From the NCBI GenBank assembly GCA_023379935.1, contig JAMCPD010000016.1, positions 15,516 to 51,068 on the forward strand: a DNA stretch of 35,553 nt, in the 5' to 3' direction. The DNA is from Actinomycetota bacterium (GTDB taxonomy: Bacteria; Actinomycetota; Acidimicrobiia; Acidimicrobiales; JAMCPD01). A program made the position numbers and the translations under genes. The notes under the pieces are model-generated. The model was not told the DNA's origin, did not search any database, and saw only the letters and a program-made list of their open reading frames with translations. This document shows, piece after piece, positions 7,294 to 17,086 of this stretch; position 1 is the stretch's first letter, and every line of letters starts with the position of its first letter.

Positions 7294-8973
7294 AACCGTT
7301 TGGGCGGGTGTTTCCCCCGCGAATTTAGCCGGTAAAGTGGTTGAGTTTTTTGAAGAAACGATGTTGATGCTTCCGTGAAGTTGATCAATTACAAGCCCTC
7401 TTACTATTGACAACCCCAAACTGGTGGTATTTGATATATCAAATCCAGATGGAAATCCTTTTCCGTTGTCCTTTACCTGTATTTTTATATACTGTCCGTC
7501 ATCGTGAAACACAAGATCCACTCTGCCGTCTTTCCCGTCTTCGAAGCCATGTTCAACCGCATTTTGCAACAACTCCGCAATGACGACCGCCAGTGGGGTT
7601 ACGGCATCATCTGGCAACCTCCTTAGGCTACCGCTAACCACTATTTGTATGTGGCTTCCGGAAACCACGGCATCTTTTGCCATATCTACCAGTGCATTCA
7701 CTATTTCATCAAATGGTACCTGCTCGCCGGGATCTCTGGAAAGAATCTCGTGAACAATGGCGATGGAATGAACTCTGCGCTCGGCTTCCTTGAGTGCTTC
7801 ACGTCCTTGTGCCGTAGGCAGTCTTCTGGACTGCATCCTGAGCAACGATGAAATAGTTTGCAGATTGTTTTTAACTCGGTGGTGAATCTCTTTTATCACC
7901 GCATCCTTGGAGACTAACAAACGATCCCTATTTCTTAGATCCGTTACATCCCTCAGCAATACTATTGCTCCTGTAGCCATCAGATCCTCACCTTCGGCAG
8001 GTAAATCCTTCTCGGCGTCGCTCACGCCTGCCTCGTCCGCCCTAAGCGCTGTTTGGCCGATGGCAGATGATCGGCTATGTACCAGGGGCATACATTTCAA
8101 CAACACAGTCACATAGTTTGAGTGCTCAATCTCAGCCATAGTAGGAAGACAGGTTGATAAAGCCAACTCCAGCTCCTTTTGTTCAACTCCCAACTGGCCA
8201 ATAGTTCTGCCGACAATATTTTGATATATTCCCATATGATGAAAGGCGCTGGTGGCATTAGGCGATACGAACAGGACTTTGGCTTTATCGTCAACCACCA
8301 CCACCCCATCTCCCACTCTTGGCGCATCTTGCACCCAGGAATAGTTGGCGGGGAATGGGAACAGTCCATGGGTAACCATGTCTGCCAGTTGGTCAAACAA
8401 ATCCATATAAACACTCTCCAGTTCACCGGGTCTGCGCCTTGTCGCTATGGAAGATACGCTGGCCATAACGGCAATGAGTTTATTGCCCATGCGTACAGGA
8501 ATGCATTGAATTTGGGCTCGCTTTGTCATTCGCTCCATACTTGAACTCCCCCCATAGTGATGTGAAGTTTGGCCTGCATGCTGGGAAATCAGGTCCGGAA
8601 TAAGGTTTCTAACTGATCTGTCCAAACTCATACTGCCAGCAGTTGGCTTTGAAAGGTTCCAGGTCGAATAGACAAGGGGCCAGCCTTTTGCCACCGCAGT
8701 AAATCCGACCAGATCCTCAGGGAAAAGTGTCTGGCTGGTGGTGGGGCGTTTCTGCCCCATAACTATAAAGTCCCATTTATAAAGGTTCTTTGTCTCATCG
8801 TGAACTTGAACTGTATCATCATCCGTATGAACGGCAGGGGCAAACAGTAGCAGGTCTGAAAAAGAAAGGTCGGCAAGCATCTCCCATGAAGCCAGCAAAA
8901 GCTGTAAATGGATAAGAGCATCTTCGTCCAGTATGCTTTTATCCAAATTATCCATAAAATCATAGTTTTTCAT
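7228..8973 (-). CDS. pdtaS: PdtaS-type sensor histidine kinase (HisKA_2 / HWE-related)
   Basis: Soluble 581-residue kinase. The N-terminal half (about 1-215) is a GAF-like sensor with no membrane segment. A PAS-like domain follows (about 220-350). The H-box reads EIHHRVKNNLQ with the phospho-accepting histidine at about 364, and the ATPase domain has the N-box ELLQNAVEHGF (N at about 471) and DNGKGF (about 502-507). This is the PdtaS family, which phosphorylates the ANTAR-domain RNA-binding antiterminator PdtaR. No pdtaR is present in this window, as is usual because the partners are often unlinked. The next gene downstream on the opposite strand is whiB1-like, the same neighbourhood as in Mycobacterium. 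The ATG at 8973 lacks a strong ribosome site; another Met six residues in is an alternative. The inserted segment at about 310-335, between PAS and H-box, is acidic and low in complexity. Confidence 0.93.
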   Translation of the reverse strand: MKNYDFMDNLDKSILDEDALIHLQLLLASWEMLADLSFSDLLLFAPAVHTDDDTVQVHDETKNLYKWDFIVMGQKRPTTSQTLFPEDLVGFTAVAKGWPLVYSTWNLSKPTAGSMSLDRSVRNLIPDLISQHAGQTSHHYGGSSSMERMTKRAQIQCIPVRMGNKLIAVMASVSSIATRRRPGELESVYMDLFDQLADMVTHGLFPFPANYSWVQDAPRVGDGVVVVDDKAKVLFVSPNATSAFHHMGIYQNIVGRTIGQLGVEQKELELALSTCLPTMAEIEHSNYVTVLLKCMPLVHSRSSAIGQTALRADEAGVSDAEKDLPAEGEDLMATGAIVLLRDVTDLRNRDRLLVSKDAVIKEIHHRVKNNLQTISSLLRMQSRRLPTAQGREALKEAERRVHSIAIVHEILSRDPGEQVPFDEIVNALVDMAKDAVVSGSHIQIVVSGSLRRLPDDAVTPLAVVIAELLQNAVEHGFEDGKDGRVDLVFHDDGQYIKIQVKDNGKGFPSGFDISNTTSLGLSIVRGLVIDQLHGSINIVSSKNSTTLPAKFAGETPAQTVLAQTASTTTVELLLPMDGFSV

Positions 8974-9005
8974 CTACAACCACTCTATACTTTTGCCTAC
9001 CGGCG

Positions 9006-9929
9006 TTACCTCTCAAGCGGATGTGAAAAACCTTCACGTTTGGAAAAACGGGTAACGGACTTATACCCTATGTTATCCAACAATACGCGCAGCTTAGAAA
9101 AGTCTTTACCGATATCTGCCAATACATGGGCATCGGATGCGGTAGTAACGGGAACTTTCAGCAAAAAAAGCTGTTTCAACAGTTCAACATTCGGATATGC
9201 CTCTGCCGCAGGTTTTCGCCATCCGGCAGAAGAGACCTCCGCTGCCATATGAGCAGAGGATAAAGCTTTTGCTATACGTTCCCAAAGGTTGTTTGACATC
9301 TCAGAGCTCCCGCTGTTGTCATCAAGGTTGCCTTTATCACCAACCACCTTTGGCAAATCAGGATGAGCTAAAACATCACACACGCCGGAATCGGCCAGTT
9401 CCTCAACAGCTCTCACATAACTGTTCCACACTTGGCCAAGGTTGGCTGTATCCCATTTGTCCATTGACAACTGATCATCCAAATCATCAAAACGCCAAGC
9501 ACCGAGCCAATGAATTGAGCCAAGCAACACATCAAACGGGTAGCGTCCAACCAGGGTCGATATGTCATCCATCCGGTTTTTATAGTAGTCAACTTCCAGA
9601 CCAGCCAGTACGGGAAGTCCTTTTTTCTGAGCTGTTTGAATACAGTCTACATATTCATCCAAATCATAAACGGCATGTTCTAAAAAGTAACGTTTCATAC
9701 TTTCTTGAAGTAATGCAACATCTTGATCTGCGCTGTCCGACTCTTCCCACCACCCATTCAATAGTTCAAAAGCCTGCTTGAAACGAAACAGGTGTTCCGT
9801 AACGGCTATTTCACTTACATTAACCTCATGCGCGTAGCTGCAGTAGCGTTCCAACAGCTCCACGCTTATAGACGGAGATTTCTCCAAGGAGTGCGAATGA
9901 GGCCATATATGGGTGTGGTAATCGATCAC
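9006..9929 (-). CDS. PHP-domain metallophosphatase, histidinol-phosphatase-like (HisK/HisJ type)
   Basis: About 307 residues from the GTG at 9929, giving MIDYHTHIWPHSHS. The frame continues 19 codons upstream to 9986, but that part is not family-like. PHP metal-binding motifs occur in order: DYHTH near the N-terminus, VTEHLFRF, GLEVDY, GSIHWLG, LAHPDLPK and, near the C-terminus, ASDAH. Together these form the trinuclear metal site of PHP-type histidinol-phosphate phosphatases. Histidine biosynthesis is the default role, but no other his gene is nearby, and related PHP enzymes hydrolyse other phosphomonoesters, so the substrate is not certain. It lies 32 nt upstream of pdtaS on the same strand and is probably cotranscribed with it. 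Confidence 0.85.
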   Translation of the reverse strand: MIDYHTHIWPHSHSLEKSPSISVELLERYCSYAHEVNVSEIAVTEHLFRFKQAFELLNGWWEESDSADQDVALLQESMKRYFLEHAVYDLDEYVDCIQTAQKKGLPVLAGLEVDYYKNRMDDISTLVGRYPFDVLLGSIHWLGAWRFDDLDDQLSMDKWDTANLGQVWNSYVRAVEELADSGVCDVLAHPDLPKVVGDKGNLDDNSGSSEMSNNLWERIAKALSSAHMAAEVSSAGWRKPAAEAYPNVELLKQLFLLKVPVTTASDAHVLADIGKDFSKLRVLLDNIGYKSVTRFSKREGFSHPLER

Positions 9930-10356
9930 ATCACCATAATACACAACAACCGCCCAACACGGGAGAAAACAAGGAGCGTATATCACGTTCTATACGGGAA
10001 TTGGTATCCACCGAGTTGATAAGAAAACTACGCCGGTCACATCTTCCAATGCAAAGGTATGGTTGGAAACAGATGCCACAGTTTCTCATGCACTGAGCGA
10101 ACAGCCACTTTATCCCGACAAGTTTCTCGTAGTTAAATCTTGGTCGGCGAGTTAGTTTCGAAACATAACTGCTAAACAGATTGCTAAAGGGAGTTTTTAA
10201 AGCGTCTTTAACCTCATCAAAACAGTCAGGCACCATATTTGCTTAAAAAACAGTTCACTTGGGAGTTGCATTTATTTGGAGTAAAAGAGCGCCAAAGAGA
10301 TCATAGACCAAGGCCAAACGGGTCGTGTAGCCCATCCTAAGTTGATGGACACTGCA
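9930..10356. other. Intergenic stretch upstream of the PHP gene
   Basis: About 430 bases between the PHP-domain gene and the end of the ATPase pair. An open frame on the minus strand (9931-10236) has no ribosome site, an unusually high Cys content and no resemblance to a known protein. I see no tRNA, clear terminator or strong repeat here. Confidence 0.5.
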
Positions 10357-11598
10357 CTAGCTCCACATACTCCTTCCAAGTTTCGCCAATCCCGCCAAGT
10401 CATATATATCGGTATCAAAAAAAGGTATTTTAACTGTAATCTCCGATGATAAAGCCAGTTCTTTCGCCTGTTCTGCTTCCTTTTTAGCTACAACAGAAAA
10501 GTTTAAAAAACTTTCACCAACCTCTTTGAACACTCTGGATAAATCACCGTTAGCATTTAATCCACCCAATACACCGGCTCCATCCTTACCGGCTCCAGAC
10601 ATCTTGCCCAGCAACTCGTTCGCCAATTTATCAAACTGCTTGTCCAGCTGTTCAGCTGCGGAGATCGCTTTTGTACTGCGAAAGTAGTCGGGTAATACCT
10701 TATTCAAAATAATAGCACCAAGGCTTAGATTACGCTCCAACAAAGCATCGACAAAAAACTCAGCTTCTTTAATTGGAAAAGTTTCCAGTGTGGAAACGAC
10801 CAAAAATGTGGTACGTGAATCTTGTATGAGTTTAGACACAGCCTCGGCTCGCTCGGCAAAGCCTTCGTACATTGACTGAAAAAGTATAAAAAACTCGGAT
10901 ATGTCACCTAAAAACTGTGTCCCAAGTATACGGTCCGCCACTTGGTAAAAAGGGCGTGAAGCAAAATTGATGAACTTGGAACGATAGGGAGCTATAAGCC
11001 ATCGTAACAACCGCGAGGAAAAGAAGTCTGACATTCTCTCAGGTGCCTCTAAGAAATCTATTGCATTACGAGTTGGCGGAGTATCCACCACTATTAAATC
11101 AAAGTCACCCTCGGTATGAATCTCATAAAGCCTCTCCATGGCTATATAATCATGACTTTGGACAAAATGTCCCGATATGTTCTGATACAAGGGGTTCGAT
11201 AAAATACGCTCTTTTACCTCCTCATCGGGAGCATGGCGTTTAATGAGGTCATCCCATGACTGTTTGGTGTCCAACATCGCTGCCCATAACTCTCCCCTCC
11301 CTGAAATACCGGCAGCTTCAAATGCCGCTTTTGATATTTTGGTCTCAGTGTTGCCTATACCGGACAGCCCCAGAGCATTTGCAAGGCGCTTTGCGGGATC
11401 AACAGTAAGTACAAGCACTTTTCCTCCATGCTTGGCGGCTGCCATTAAAGCGGCGGCAGCAGCGGTAGTGGTCTTGCCAACCCCACCTGGTCCACAGAAA
11501 ACGGCTATTTCTTTGGAAGCAAGCAAACCATCAAGTGAAGCCAAACCGACAAGAGAAGCGGAGTCACCTGGGGAGGTTGTGCGGGTTTTCGCCGTCAT
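10357..11598 (-). CDS. ArsA/GET3-like P-loop ATPase, second subunit of an actinobacterial pair
   Basis: 413 residues. The deviant Walker A motif GPGGVGKTT is at 36-44, VDPAKRLANALG follows as the switch-I-like region, and VVDTPPTRNAIDFLEAP is the switch II region. The signature lysine of the SIMIBI/ArsA class is present. A Gly-rich insert (about 335-355) precedes the C-terminal part. Its start codon overlaps the stop of the upstream ATPase (ATGA), so the two are translationally coupled and probably form a heterodimer. The pair matches the arrangement of Rv3679-Rv3680 in Mycobacterium, where the genes are called anion-transporting ATPases. No arsB or arsR is nearby, so arsenite efflux is unlikely. 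The partner and cargo are unknown. Confidence 0.92.
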   Translation of the reverse strand: MTAKTRTTSPGDSASLVGLASLDGLLASKEIAVFCGPGGVGKTTTAAAAALMAAAKHGGKVLVLTVDPAKRLANALGLSGIGNTETKISKAAFEAAGISGRGELWAAMLDTKQSWDDLIKRHAPDEEVKERILSNPLYQNISGHFVQSHDYIAMERLYEIHTEGDFDLIVVDTPPTRNAIDFLEAPERMSDFFSSRLLRWLIAPYRSKFINFASRPFYQVADRILGTQFLGDISEFFILFQSMYEGFAERAEAVSKLIQDSRTTFLVVSTLETFPIKEAEFFVDALLERNLSLGAIILNKVLPDYFRSTKAISAAEQLDKQFDKLANELLGKMSGAGKDGAGVLGGLNANGDLSRVFKEVGESFLNFSVVAKKEAEQAKELALSSEITVKIPFFDTDIYDLAGLAKLGRSMWS

Positions 11599-12542
11599 AT
11601 CCCGAGTTCCTCAGACAATGCCGTTACAATCTGATGCGTGGCGCGCAAACCCTCCGTGCGCCTGAACATATAAGGCAAGTAGTAAATGGGGTACTGCTCA
11701 GGTAGCTCTTGACGTAAACGTTTCAGATGGCTGGTCCTGGAGCGCCTCATTTTTACGGCCAAAGATGCCCCTTCTAAAACTGAGGTAACATCACCATCCA
11801 ACAGTTCGTTTAACGCCTTTATAGCTTTGGCCACACACAGGGATTCAAAGATATCTTCTTCCCTCTTTGTAAACAGTTCAGGTAATACTTTGTTTACAAT
11901 TACTGCAATTAGATCCACCGTTGTCTGTTCACCCATGGCATTTACGAGTTCTAAGGTTTCCGCTATTGGCATCTCCTCAGGAGTTGCAACTATGCAAAGC
12001 CCGGTTTTTGAAGGATCGGAAAGGATGTCGAGCATCCAATCCGTTTGGGAGCGTATAAGTCCGACTTTCACCAGATTGTTGATAGCTTGGGGTGCGGCAA
12101 GTTGTCCGACTATGTGCCCGGTTGCCGCAGCATCCACGATCACCATATCATAAGAGTTCTCTTTGACCTCCCAGCAAAACTTGCCTACGATGAGTATCTC
12201 TTTCACACCGGGTGCGGCTGTGGCCACAAAATCAAATGCTTTTGCCAAAGGGCCTATGCGACCGACCAAAGGAATCTTCAAAAACAACTTCAAATACTCC
12301 CTAAGGGAAGCTTCGGTATCCATTGACATTGCCCAAAGACCCGCCGATACCTGCCTTTCTTTAAAGACAAGTTCATCCACCTCAAAAAAACTGGCTAAAT
12401 CACCCTTTGCATCCACCTCACATACCAGTACCTTCTTCCCTTTTTGTGCAGCCAATAGAGCGAGGGCGGCCGAAACGGTTGTTTTCCCCACCCCTCCTTT
12501 GCCGGTAATAAAAACGAGTTTGCGCTCTAACAAATCAGACAT
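11595..12542 (-). CDS. ArsA/GET3-like P-loop ATPase, first subunit of the pair
   Basis: 315 residues, close to the mycobacterial homologue. The Walker A motif GKGGVGKTT is at 14-22, CEVDAKGDLASFF follows, and VIVDAAATGHIVGQL is the switch II region. The switch II sequence differs from the second subunit (Asp-Ala-Ala-Ala instead of Asp-Thr-Pro-Pro), suggesting that the two ATPase sites are not equivalent. The ATG at 12542 has the ribosome site AAGGAA. It is the first gene of a two-gene operon and diverges from the glycan region on the other side of a 123-bp spacer. Confidence 0.92.
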   Translation of the reverse strand: MSDLLERKLVFITGKGGVGKTTVSAALALLAAQKGKKVLVCEVDAKGDLASFFEVDELVFKERQVSAGLWAMSMDTEASLREYLKLFLKIPLVGRIGPLAKAFDFVATAAPGVKEILIVGKFCWEVKENSYDMVIVDAAATGHIVGQLAAPQAINNLVKVGLIRSQTDWMLDILSDPSKTGLCIVATPEEMPIAETLELVNAMGEQTTVDLIAVIVNKVLPELFTKREEDIFESLCVAKAIKALNELLDGDVTSVLEGASLAVKMRRSRTSHLKRLRQELPEQYPIYYLPYMFRRTEGLRATHQIVTALSEELGI

Positions 12543-12665
12543 TCGGTTCCTTCACTTATTTTCACTACCATATTATCTATTTTCATCGATACATATCCAG
12601 CTACACGCAAAATATTAAGCTATATACAAACCGACAGCGCGATAGCACTGAAACTTGTAAAAGAA

Positions 12666-14858
12666 GTGCTAACGTTTAACTCAAGAATAATGACCACAAC
12701 CGAAAAAGCCGATCCCAACCGCCAAACAGGCAAGACTATTTTGAAGAAACTCTGGCATTCTTCTACGTCCAATCTGACGGGTGGGGGTGGTCTTGCACTT
12801 CTTATCAGTAGCTTCATGGTCAATATAACGGGGTTTTTACTGCAACTGGTGTTGAGCCGCCTGTTGGGTCCTTACAGCTATGGTGCCCTTATAGCTTTGT
12901 TTAACATAACAAACGTAGTTGGTTTCTCCCTGGGTGCGGTCCAGGTGGCAATCACTCAAACTGTAGCTGAAGAAAGCCACAGCGCCGATGGAAAAAACCA
13001 TGATGAGCTAACCGGTTATCCATCTTCAATTTATACACTTTTTGTAAAGTCTGCCGTTGTGGGAGCGGTTGGCATGGTCGGTTTTTTACTGTTTGGGCCG
13101 ACCATCAACAACTTTCTCCATTTGAACGATGTTGTACCTGTAATATGGCTGGGTTTGTGGGTTTTGCCCTCCATAGTAGCTCTGTTGCCCCTAGGTGTAC
13201 TGCTCGGAGAGATGCGTTTCAAAGCAGTAGCGGTTGTAATGTTCTCGGCTGCGATAACCCGTCTTGTCGTAGCAATCGCACTGGTGGAGATCGGCATGGG
13301 TATAAACGGAGCAATGTTGGCTACGTTGGCAAGCGTACTTATCAGTTGTTTGCTCCCCTTATGGCTCGTAAGACACCGCCTTTTCCCAAATCTGTTTCCG
13401 GAAAAATCTATTCACTTGATCAAGAAACCTTCACCAATTAAATACTCTTCTTTAAAGCTCAAGTTGAAAGACACCACCTTGTCTATAGTTGCCTTAGGAG
13501 GTTATTGGATGTCAACAAGTATTGACACATTTTTAACCCCTCACTTTTTATCACATAAAAATGCCGGTTACTATGCCGCGGCGGTGACCACAGGGCGCAT
13601 AGTACTGTTTTTGCCTGCCGCAATAGCAATGGTTGCCTTTCCAAGGCTGGCTGCCGCAGGGGGCAGAGGAGCTCATGCAAGACGTACTTTCATACAAGCC
13701 CTTACGGTGGTGGCCGCTCTCAGCTTGGCGGCAGCAGTCGTTATAGCCTTGATTCCCCATTTGATAATCAACATTTTGTTTGGCAACAAGTACCCCGGAT
13801 CTGTAGGAATAGTAACTACTGTAAGCTTTGCCGCAGTTTTCTTGAGCGTAATTAATCCTTTGATCTACCTTCACTTGGCCCGCAGGTCGCACTCATCTGT
13901 CATCCCCTGGGTTGGAGTTTTACTGGCAACCGGCGGTATATCCGTCTTTCACTCCAGCCCCGAAACGGTTGCAATAGTAATGCTTATAACAAGCTGTATA
14001 ACCATGCTGCTTATGTTCATTCCGGCTTGGTTCGCAGAAAACTCCACACCGACGGTATCATCACCGAAAGCCAACATCAACTTATCCTACAACTCTCCTA
14101 TAGCACAATCCGAACTTGACTTCAGCGTTGTAATTCCGTTTTACAATCCCGGTCCGCGCTTTCACCCCCACGTAAGAGATATCATAGAATGTCTGGCGTC
14201 GAGGGGCGTAACCTTTGAAGTACTGGCAGTTTCAGACGGCTCTACGGACAACAGTGAAGAGTCGCTAAAAGAACTGGAGGCGGAAAAGCCAAACTTACTG
14301 CAGGTCATCACATATCCTACCAACCAAGGGAAAGGGGAAGCTTTGAGAATAGGTCTGTCAATGGCTAAAGGACGCTATTTGGGCTTTATTGACGCAGACG
14401 GGGACATCCCTGCAAGTCAACTGGCCAACTTTATATGTTTCATCGGCGAGAATAAACCTGATATAGCCTATGGCAACAAACGCCACCCAAATTCCAAGGT
14501 CAACTACTCGCTACTCAGAAGGCTATATTCTTGGGGGTATCAAGACCTTATCAAACTACTGTTCAGCTTGGACATAGCAGATACCCAAAGTGGAATTAAA
14601 TTCATAAAGAGAGAGGTTATCGAAGATGTCCTGCCAAGAATGGTAGAAAAGAGGTTTGCTTTTGACCTTGAACTTTTCGTAGTGGCAAAGCATTTGGGTT
14701 ACAACAACTTCTGCGATCTTCCAATTGAAATAGTTGAACGTTTCGGCAGTACCGTGTCACCAAGAGCAGTAAAGGGCATTATCTTGGACACTTTGGCTAT
14801 TTTCTACCGGCTCAAAATATTAAAGTTTTATTCCGCCACTCCGCGACCGGCTCGGTGA
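12666..14858 (+). CDS. Fusion of a Wzx/MurJ-like polysaccharide flippase with a cytoplasmic GT2 glycosyltransferase
   Basis: 730 residues. Residues about 40-455 hold 12 or so membrane segments of the MOP/polysaccharide-export type (GGLALLISSF..., SRLLGPYSYG at 64-73, GYYAAAVTTGRIVLFLPAAI at 301-320), the fold of lipid-linked glycan flippases. After a linker, residues about 485-730 form a GT2 domain of the dolichol-phosphate-sugar-synthase group, with VVIPFYNPG (488-496), SDGSTDNS (523-530) and the metal-binding DADGD (576-580). A flippase joined to a transferase is uncommon and suggests that polyprenyl-phosphate sugar synthesis and its translocation are coupled. The start is uncertain: GTG 12666 or ATG 12690, neither with a strong ribosome site. 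Its last 31 bases overlap the 3' end of the next, convergent gene. Confidence 0.9.
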   Translation: MLTFNSRIMTTTEKADPNRQTGKTILKKLWHSSTSNLTGGGGLALLISSFMVNITGFLLQLVLSRLLGPYSYGALIALFNITNVVGFSLGAVQVAITQTVAEESHSADGKNHDELTGYPSSIYTLFVKSAVVGAVGMVGFLLFGPTINNFLHLNDVVPVIWLGLWVLPSIVALLPLGVLLGEMRFKAVAVVMFSAAITRLVVAIALVEIGMGINGAMLATLASVLISCLLPLWLVRHRLFPNLFPEKSIHLIKKPSPIKYSSLKLKLKDTTLSIVALGGYWMSTSIDTFLTPHFLSHKNAGYYAAAVTTGRIVLFLPAAIAMVAFPRLAAAGGRGAHARRTFIQALTVVAALSLAAAVVIALIPHLIINILFGNKYPGSVGIVTTVSFAAVFLSVINPLIYLHLARRSHSSVIPWVGVLLATGGISVFHSSPETVAIVMLITSCITMLLMFIPAWFAENSTPTVSSPKANINLSYNSPIAQSELDFSVVIPFYNPGPRFHPHVRDIIECLASRGVTFEVLAVSDGSTDNSEESLKELEAEKPNLLQVITYPTNQGKGEALRIGLSMAKGRYLGFIDADGDIPASQLANFICFIGENKPDIAYGNKRHPNSKVNYSLLRRLYSWGYQDLIKLLFSLDIADTQSGIKFIKREVIEDVLPRMVEKRFAFDLELFVVAKHLGYNNFCDLPIEIVERFGSTVSPRAVKGIILDTLAIFYRLKILKFYSATPRPAR

Positions 14859-17074
14859 TTGATGCGGACAAGGCGTTTGGCCGTACTCCAAAACCGTTTG
14901 TACTCCAAAACCATTATCCAGCCAAAGATAACCAAGAACAGCAGCACAGAGCCTATATAGCTAAGCTCCACCCAAATCCAAGGTGCATACGAAACGACTG
15001 TTTGTGAAGCCGCAACTTTTACACCAAACCCACCGTCCGCCAGCAAAACAGCTGAATTCCCGCCATCTTGCCAGCCCGGCTGATAAGGCTCACTAATCTC
15101 TGCCCACTTAAAACTTCCGCCGGGAACAAGGTAGGTGACGGGAGAGACATGTATAGCATCAACAGCGGGTGGATGGGTGGAATGCCCGCCGTCAAGCATC
15201 TCTCTAGTGGGTGACACAATCGGTCCGGGTTGTGCATTTGCGACCGATACCGCCATATCCAAGTAACCGGCTGGGTCTGCATTGGCAAATCCGACAACAG
15301 AGCCCCAGTTGGGCAACTTCAACAACCCGCTCACCCTCCTACCTGCAAATGCCGGTACCTTGTTCTTCCATACCTCTATAGAACTGTTATTGTAGACAAG
15401 CGCCAAGTCGGACTGTTTTGCCAACCAGCTATACGAATCTGCGCCAACAGTTTTTGAAAGTGCAATATAGCTTATGTCCAAAGGGGCAATCAGGGCACCG
15501 AAAGAGGTGATAGAAGGTCCAACCGAAAAACAGTAGGTCAAAAAGGCAGACCTTGGAGAGGTTGATTCTGTTGGAAGTCCGGGCATGTTGATATTGTCCC
15601 CGCTTATTACATCTCTCGAAAAAAAACTGTGAGCAGGATTTGCAACAGTCATTTTGGCGGTAAACGGAAAGGAGAGATAAAGTTGCCAAGGGAGAAACAG
15701 TATTTTACCGTTGCCGGTTTTAGCACTCGTTGCCATAACTTCATTGGCTTTGTACCAACCGGCGGGATAGTGGATGGGATGTATTTGACCGCCAAGTCCG
15801 CTTACAAGATTAGGTGTGTATACCACAATAAGCCCCGCCGCAAAAAGCGCTGTCAACAGCTGTCCCAACGAGAAGCGGGGAGTGGTCTTAGAAGACAGGG
15901 GGCCGGCCGGGTCGACAGGCGGCGGGGAAAAGCTTTCCGCCAACCACGCGACACCCCAAGCAAAAAAGACTGCGTATCCCAAAGCCGTCAACAGATCAAA
16001 CTTTTGTGCATCGCGCATCATTGCAAAAAACGGGATATGAAAGTATGCCCATCTGAACAAGGCACCGGTTGGGCCTTGGGCTCCCATGGCTAACAAGAAT
16101 CCCCAAACAGCTGACCACAGCAGCACTATAGCCAAAGGACGGCTGGAAGATTTTCCGAGACCCCTTATCAGCCCGACTATCATTATTATGCCGATCCCTA
16201 TGAGCAACAACCACCATGCTGTTCCTATAACATCTTTCGGTTGATAAGGTCCAAAGCGCCAAAACCCGTATAAACCGGCAACATTACCGGCCAAACCTAT
16301 ATGAGCATCAGGTCTGGTTTTAAACCCCGCCAAACTGCGGGCACCGACTGTAAGAGGCAGTTCATGCCCGTGTGCTGAAACAAAGACGTAAGAGATCATA
16401 GCCAAAAACCCGATCCCGACCATGGCTGCCCATATGACAGCCTTTGGCTTGAAGCGCTGTTGAACCAGTACTCCGAGCAAAATAACTCCGCCTATCCAAG
16501 CGTAATGAGGAGCTAACTCCTCTAAAATTACCAACCATAATGCAGGTGTTAATTTGCGAACACCCTTGGCGGAAACGGAACGCATTGTTGACGTAACGAA
16601 AAAGGGCAACAAAGCATAACCGAGCAGAACATTGATCTGGCCGGAATAAAGACGGGCAAAAACAAAAGGGTTGAGTACATAAAACAACCCAGCGCAAAGC
16701 CGTGAAAGCCTACTTTCACCGATACCGCTTTCACCAACAAGGCGACCGACAGAAACCGTGGCCAGCGGAAAAACACAAACAAACAACAGCCATGAGCCGG
16801 TCGTAGAAAAGAGACGGACAAAAGCAATCTCGAGCAACCCCAAAAGGGGTCCAATTACCAAACCGCCGTTTAGCCCATAAAAAGCCGGTTGCAGGTAAGT
16901 ATGAGGACCCGCCCCCCAGTCCAGCAGCAACAACCAGCCTCCGCCAAACCATGGATAAAATATAGAAAGAGCAAGTAAAATTCCCAGAATTAAAGCGGCC
17001 CAATCATCCTTGGTTATAAACCTCTTAGCGGTAACCTCTTGTGTATCTTGTGCGATATTACCTATAGTAGCCAT
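14828..17074 (-). CDS. GT-C-type membrane glycosyltransferase, AftD-like
   Basis: 748 residues. The N-terminal about 460 residues are polytopic and the following part is extracytoplasmic. A final membrane segment (about 715-735) ends in a short Arg/Lys-rich cytoplasmic tail. LLLDWGAG in the first loop supplies an acidic residue where GT-C enzymes have their catalytic one. LNPFVFARLYSGQINVLLG and MRDAQKFD recall the large actinobacterial arabinofuranosyltransferases of the AftD type. Such enzymes use polyprenyl-phosphate sugars on the outer face of the membrane. The gene at 19504 has the same plan and matching motifs, so the two are distant paralogues. The precise sugar is unknown. The ATG at 17074 lacks a ribosome site, so a leaderless transcript is possible. 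Its 3' end overlaps the flippase-GT2 gene antisense by 31 bp. Confidence 0.75.
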   Translation of the reverse strand: MATIGNIAQDTQEVTAKRFITKDDWAALILGILLALSIFYPWFGGGWLLLLDWGAGPHTYLQPAFYGLNGGLVIGPLLGLLEIAFVRLFSTTGSWLLFVCVFPLATVSVGRLVGESGIGESRLSRLCAGLFYVLNPFVFARLYSGQINVLLGYALLPFFVTSTMRSVSAKGVRKLTPALWLVILEELAPHYAWIGGVILLGVLVQQRFKPKAVIWAAMVGIGFLAMISYVFVSAHGHELPLTVGARSLAGFKTRPDAHIGLAGNVAGLYGFWRFGPYQPKDVIGTAWWLLLIGIGIIMIVGLIRGLGKSSSRPLAIVLLWSAVWGFLLAMGAQGPTGALFRWAYFHIPFFAMMRDAQKFDLLTALGYAVFFAWGVAWLAESFSPPPVDPAGPLSSKTTPRFSLGQLLTALFAAGLIVVYTPNLVSGLGGQIHPIHYPAGWYKANEVMATSAKTGNGKILFLPWQLYLSFPFTAKMTVANPAHSFFSRDVISGDNINMPGLPTESTSPRSAFLTYCFSVGPSITSFGALIAPLDISYIALSKTVGADSYSWLAKQSDLALVYNNSSIEVWKNKVPAFAGRRVSGLLKLPNWGSVVGFANADPAGYLDMAVSVANAQPGPIVSPTREMLDGGHSTHPPAVDAIHVSPVTYLVPGGSFKWAEISEPYQPGWQDGGNSAVLLADGGFGVKVAASQTVVSYAPWIWVELSYIGSVLLFLVIFGWIMVLEYKRFWSTAKRLVRINHRAGRGVAE

Positions 17075-17086
17075 TAAATGTTGCAG

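Noticed and set aside
9931-10236. 101-codon open frame upstream of the PHP gene
   Set aside because: No ribosome site, Cys-rich atypical composition and no recognised family; it overlaps the unused 5' extension of the PHP reading frame.
10357-12542. Arsenite efflux ATPase
   Set aside because: No arsB, arsD or arsR and no metal-binding Cys cluster; the paired arrangement matches the actinobacterial Rv3679-Rv3680 type instead.
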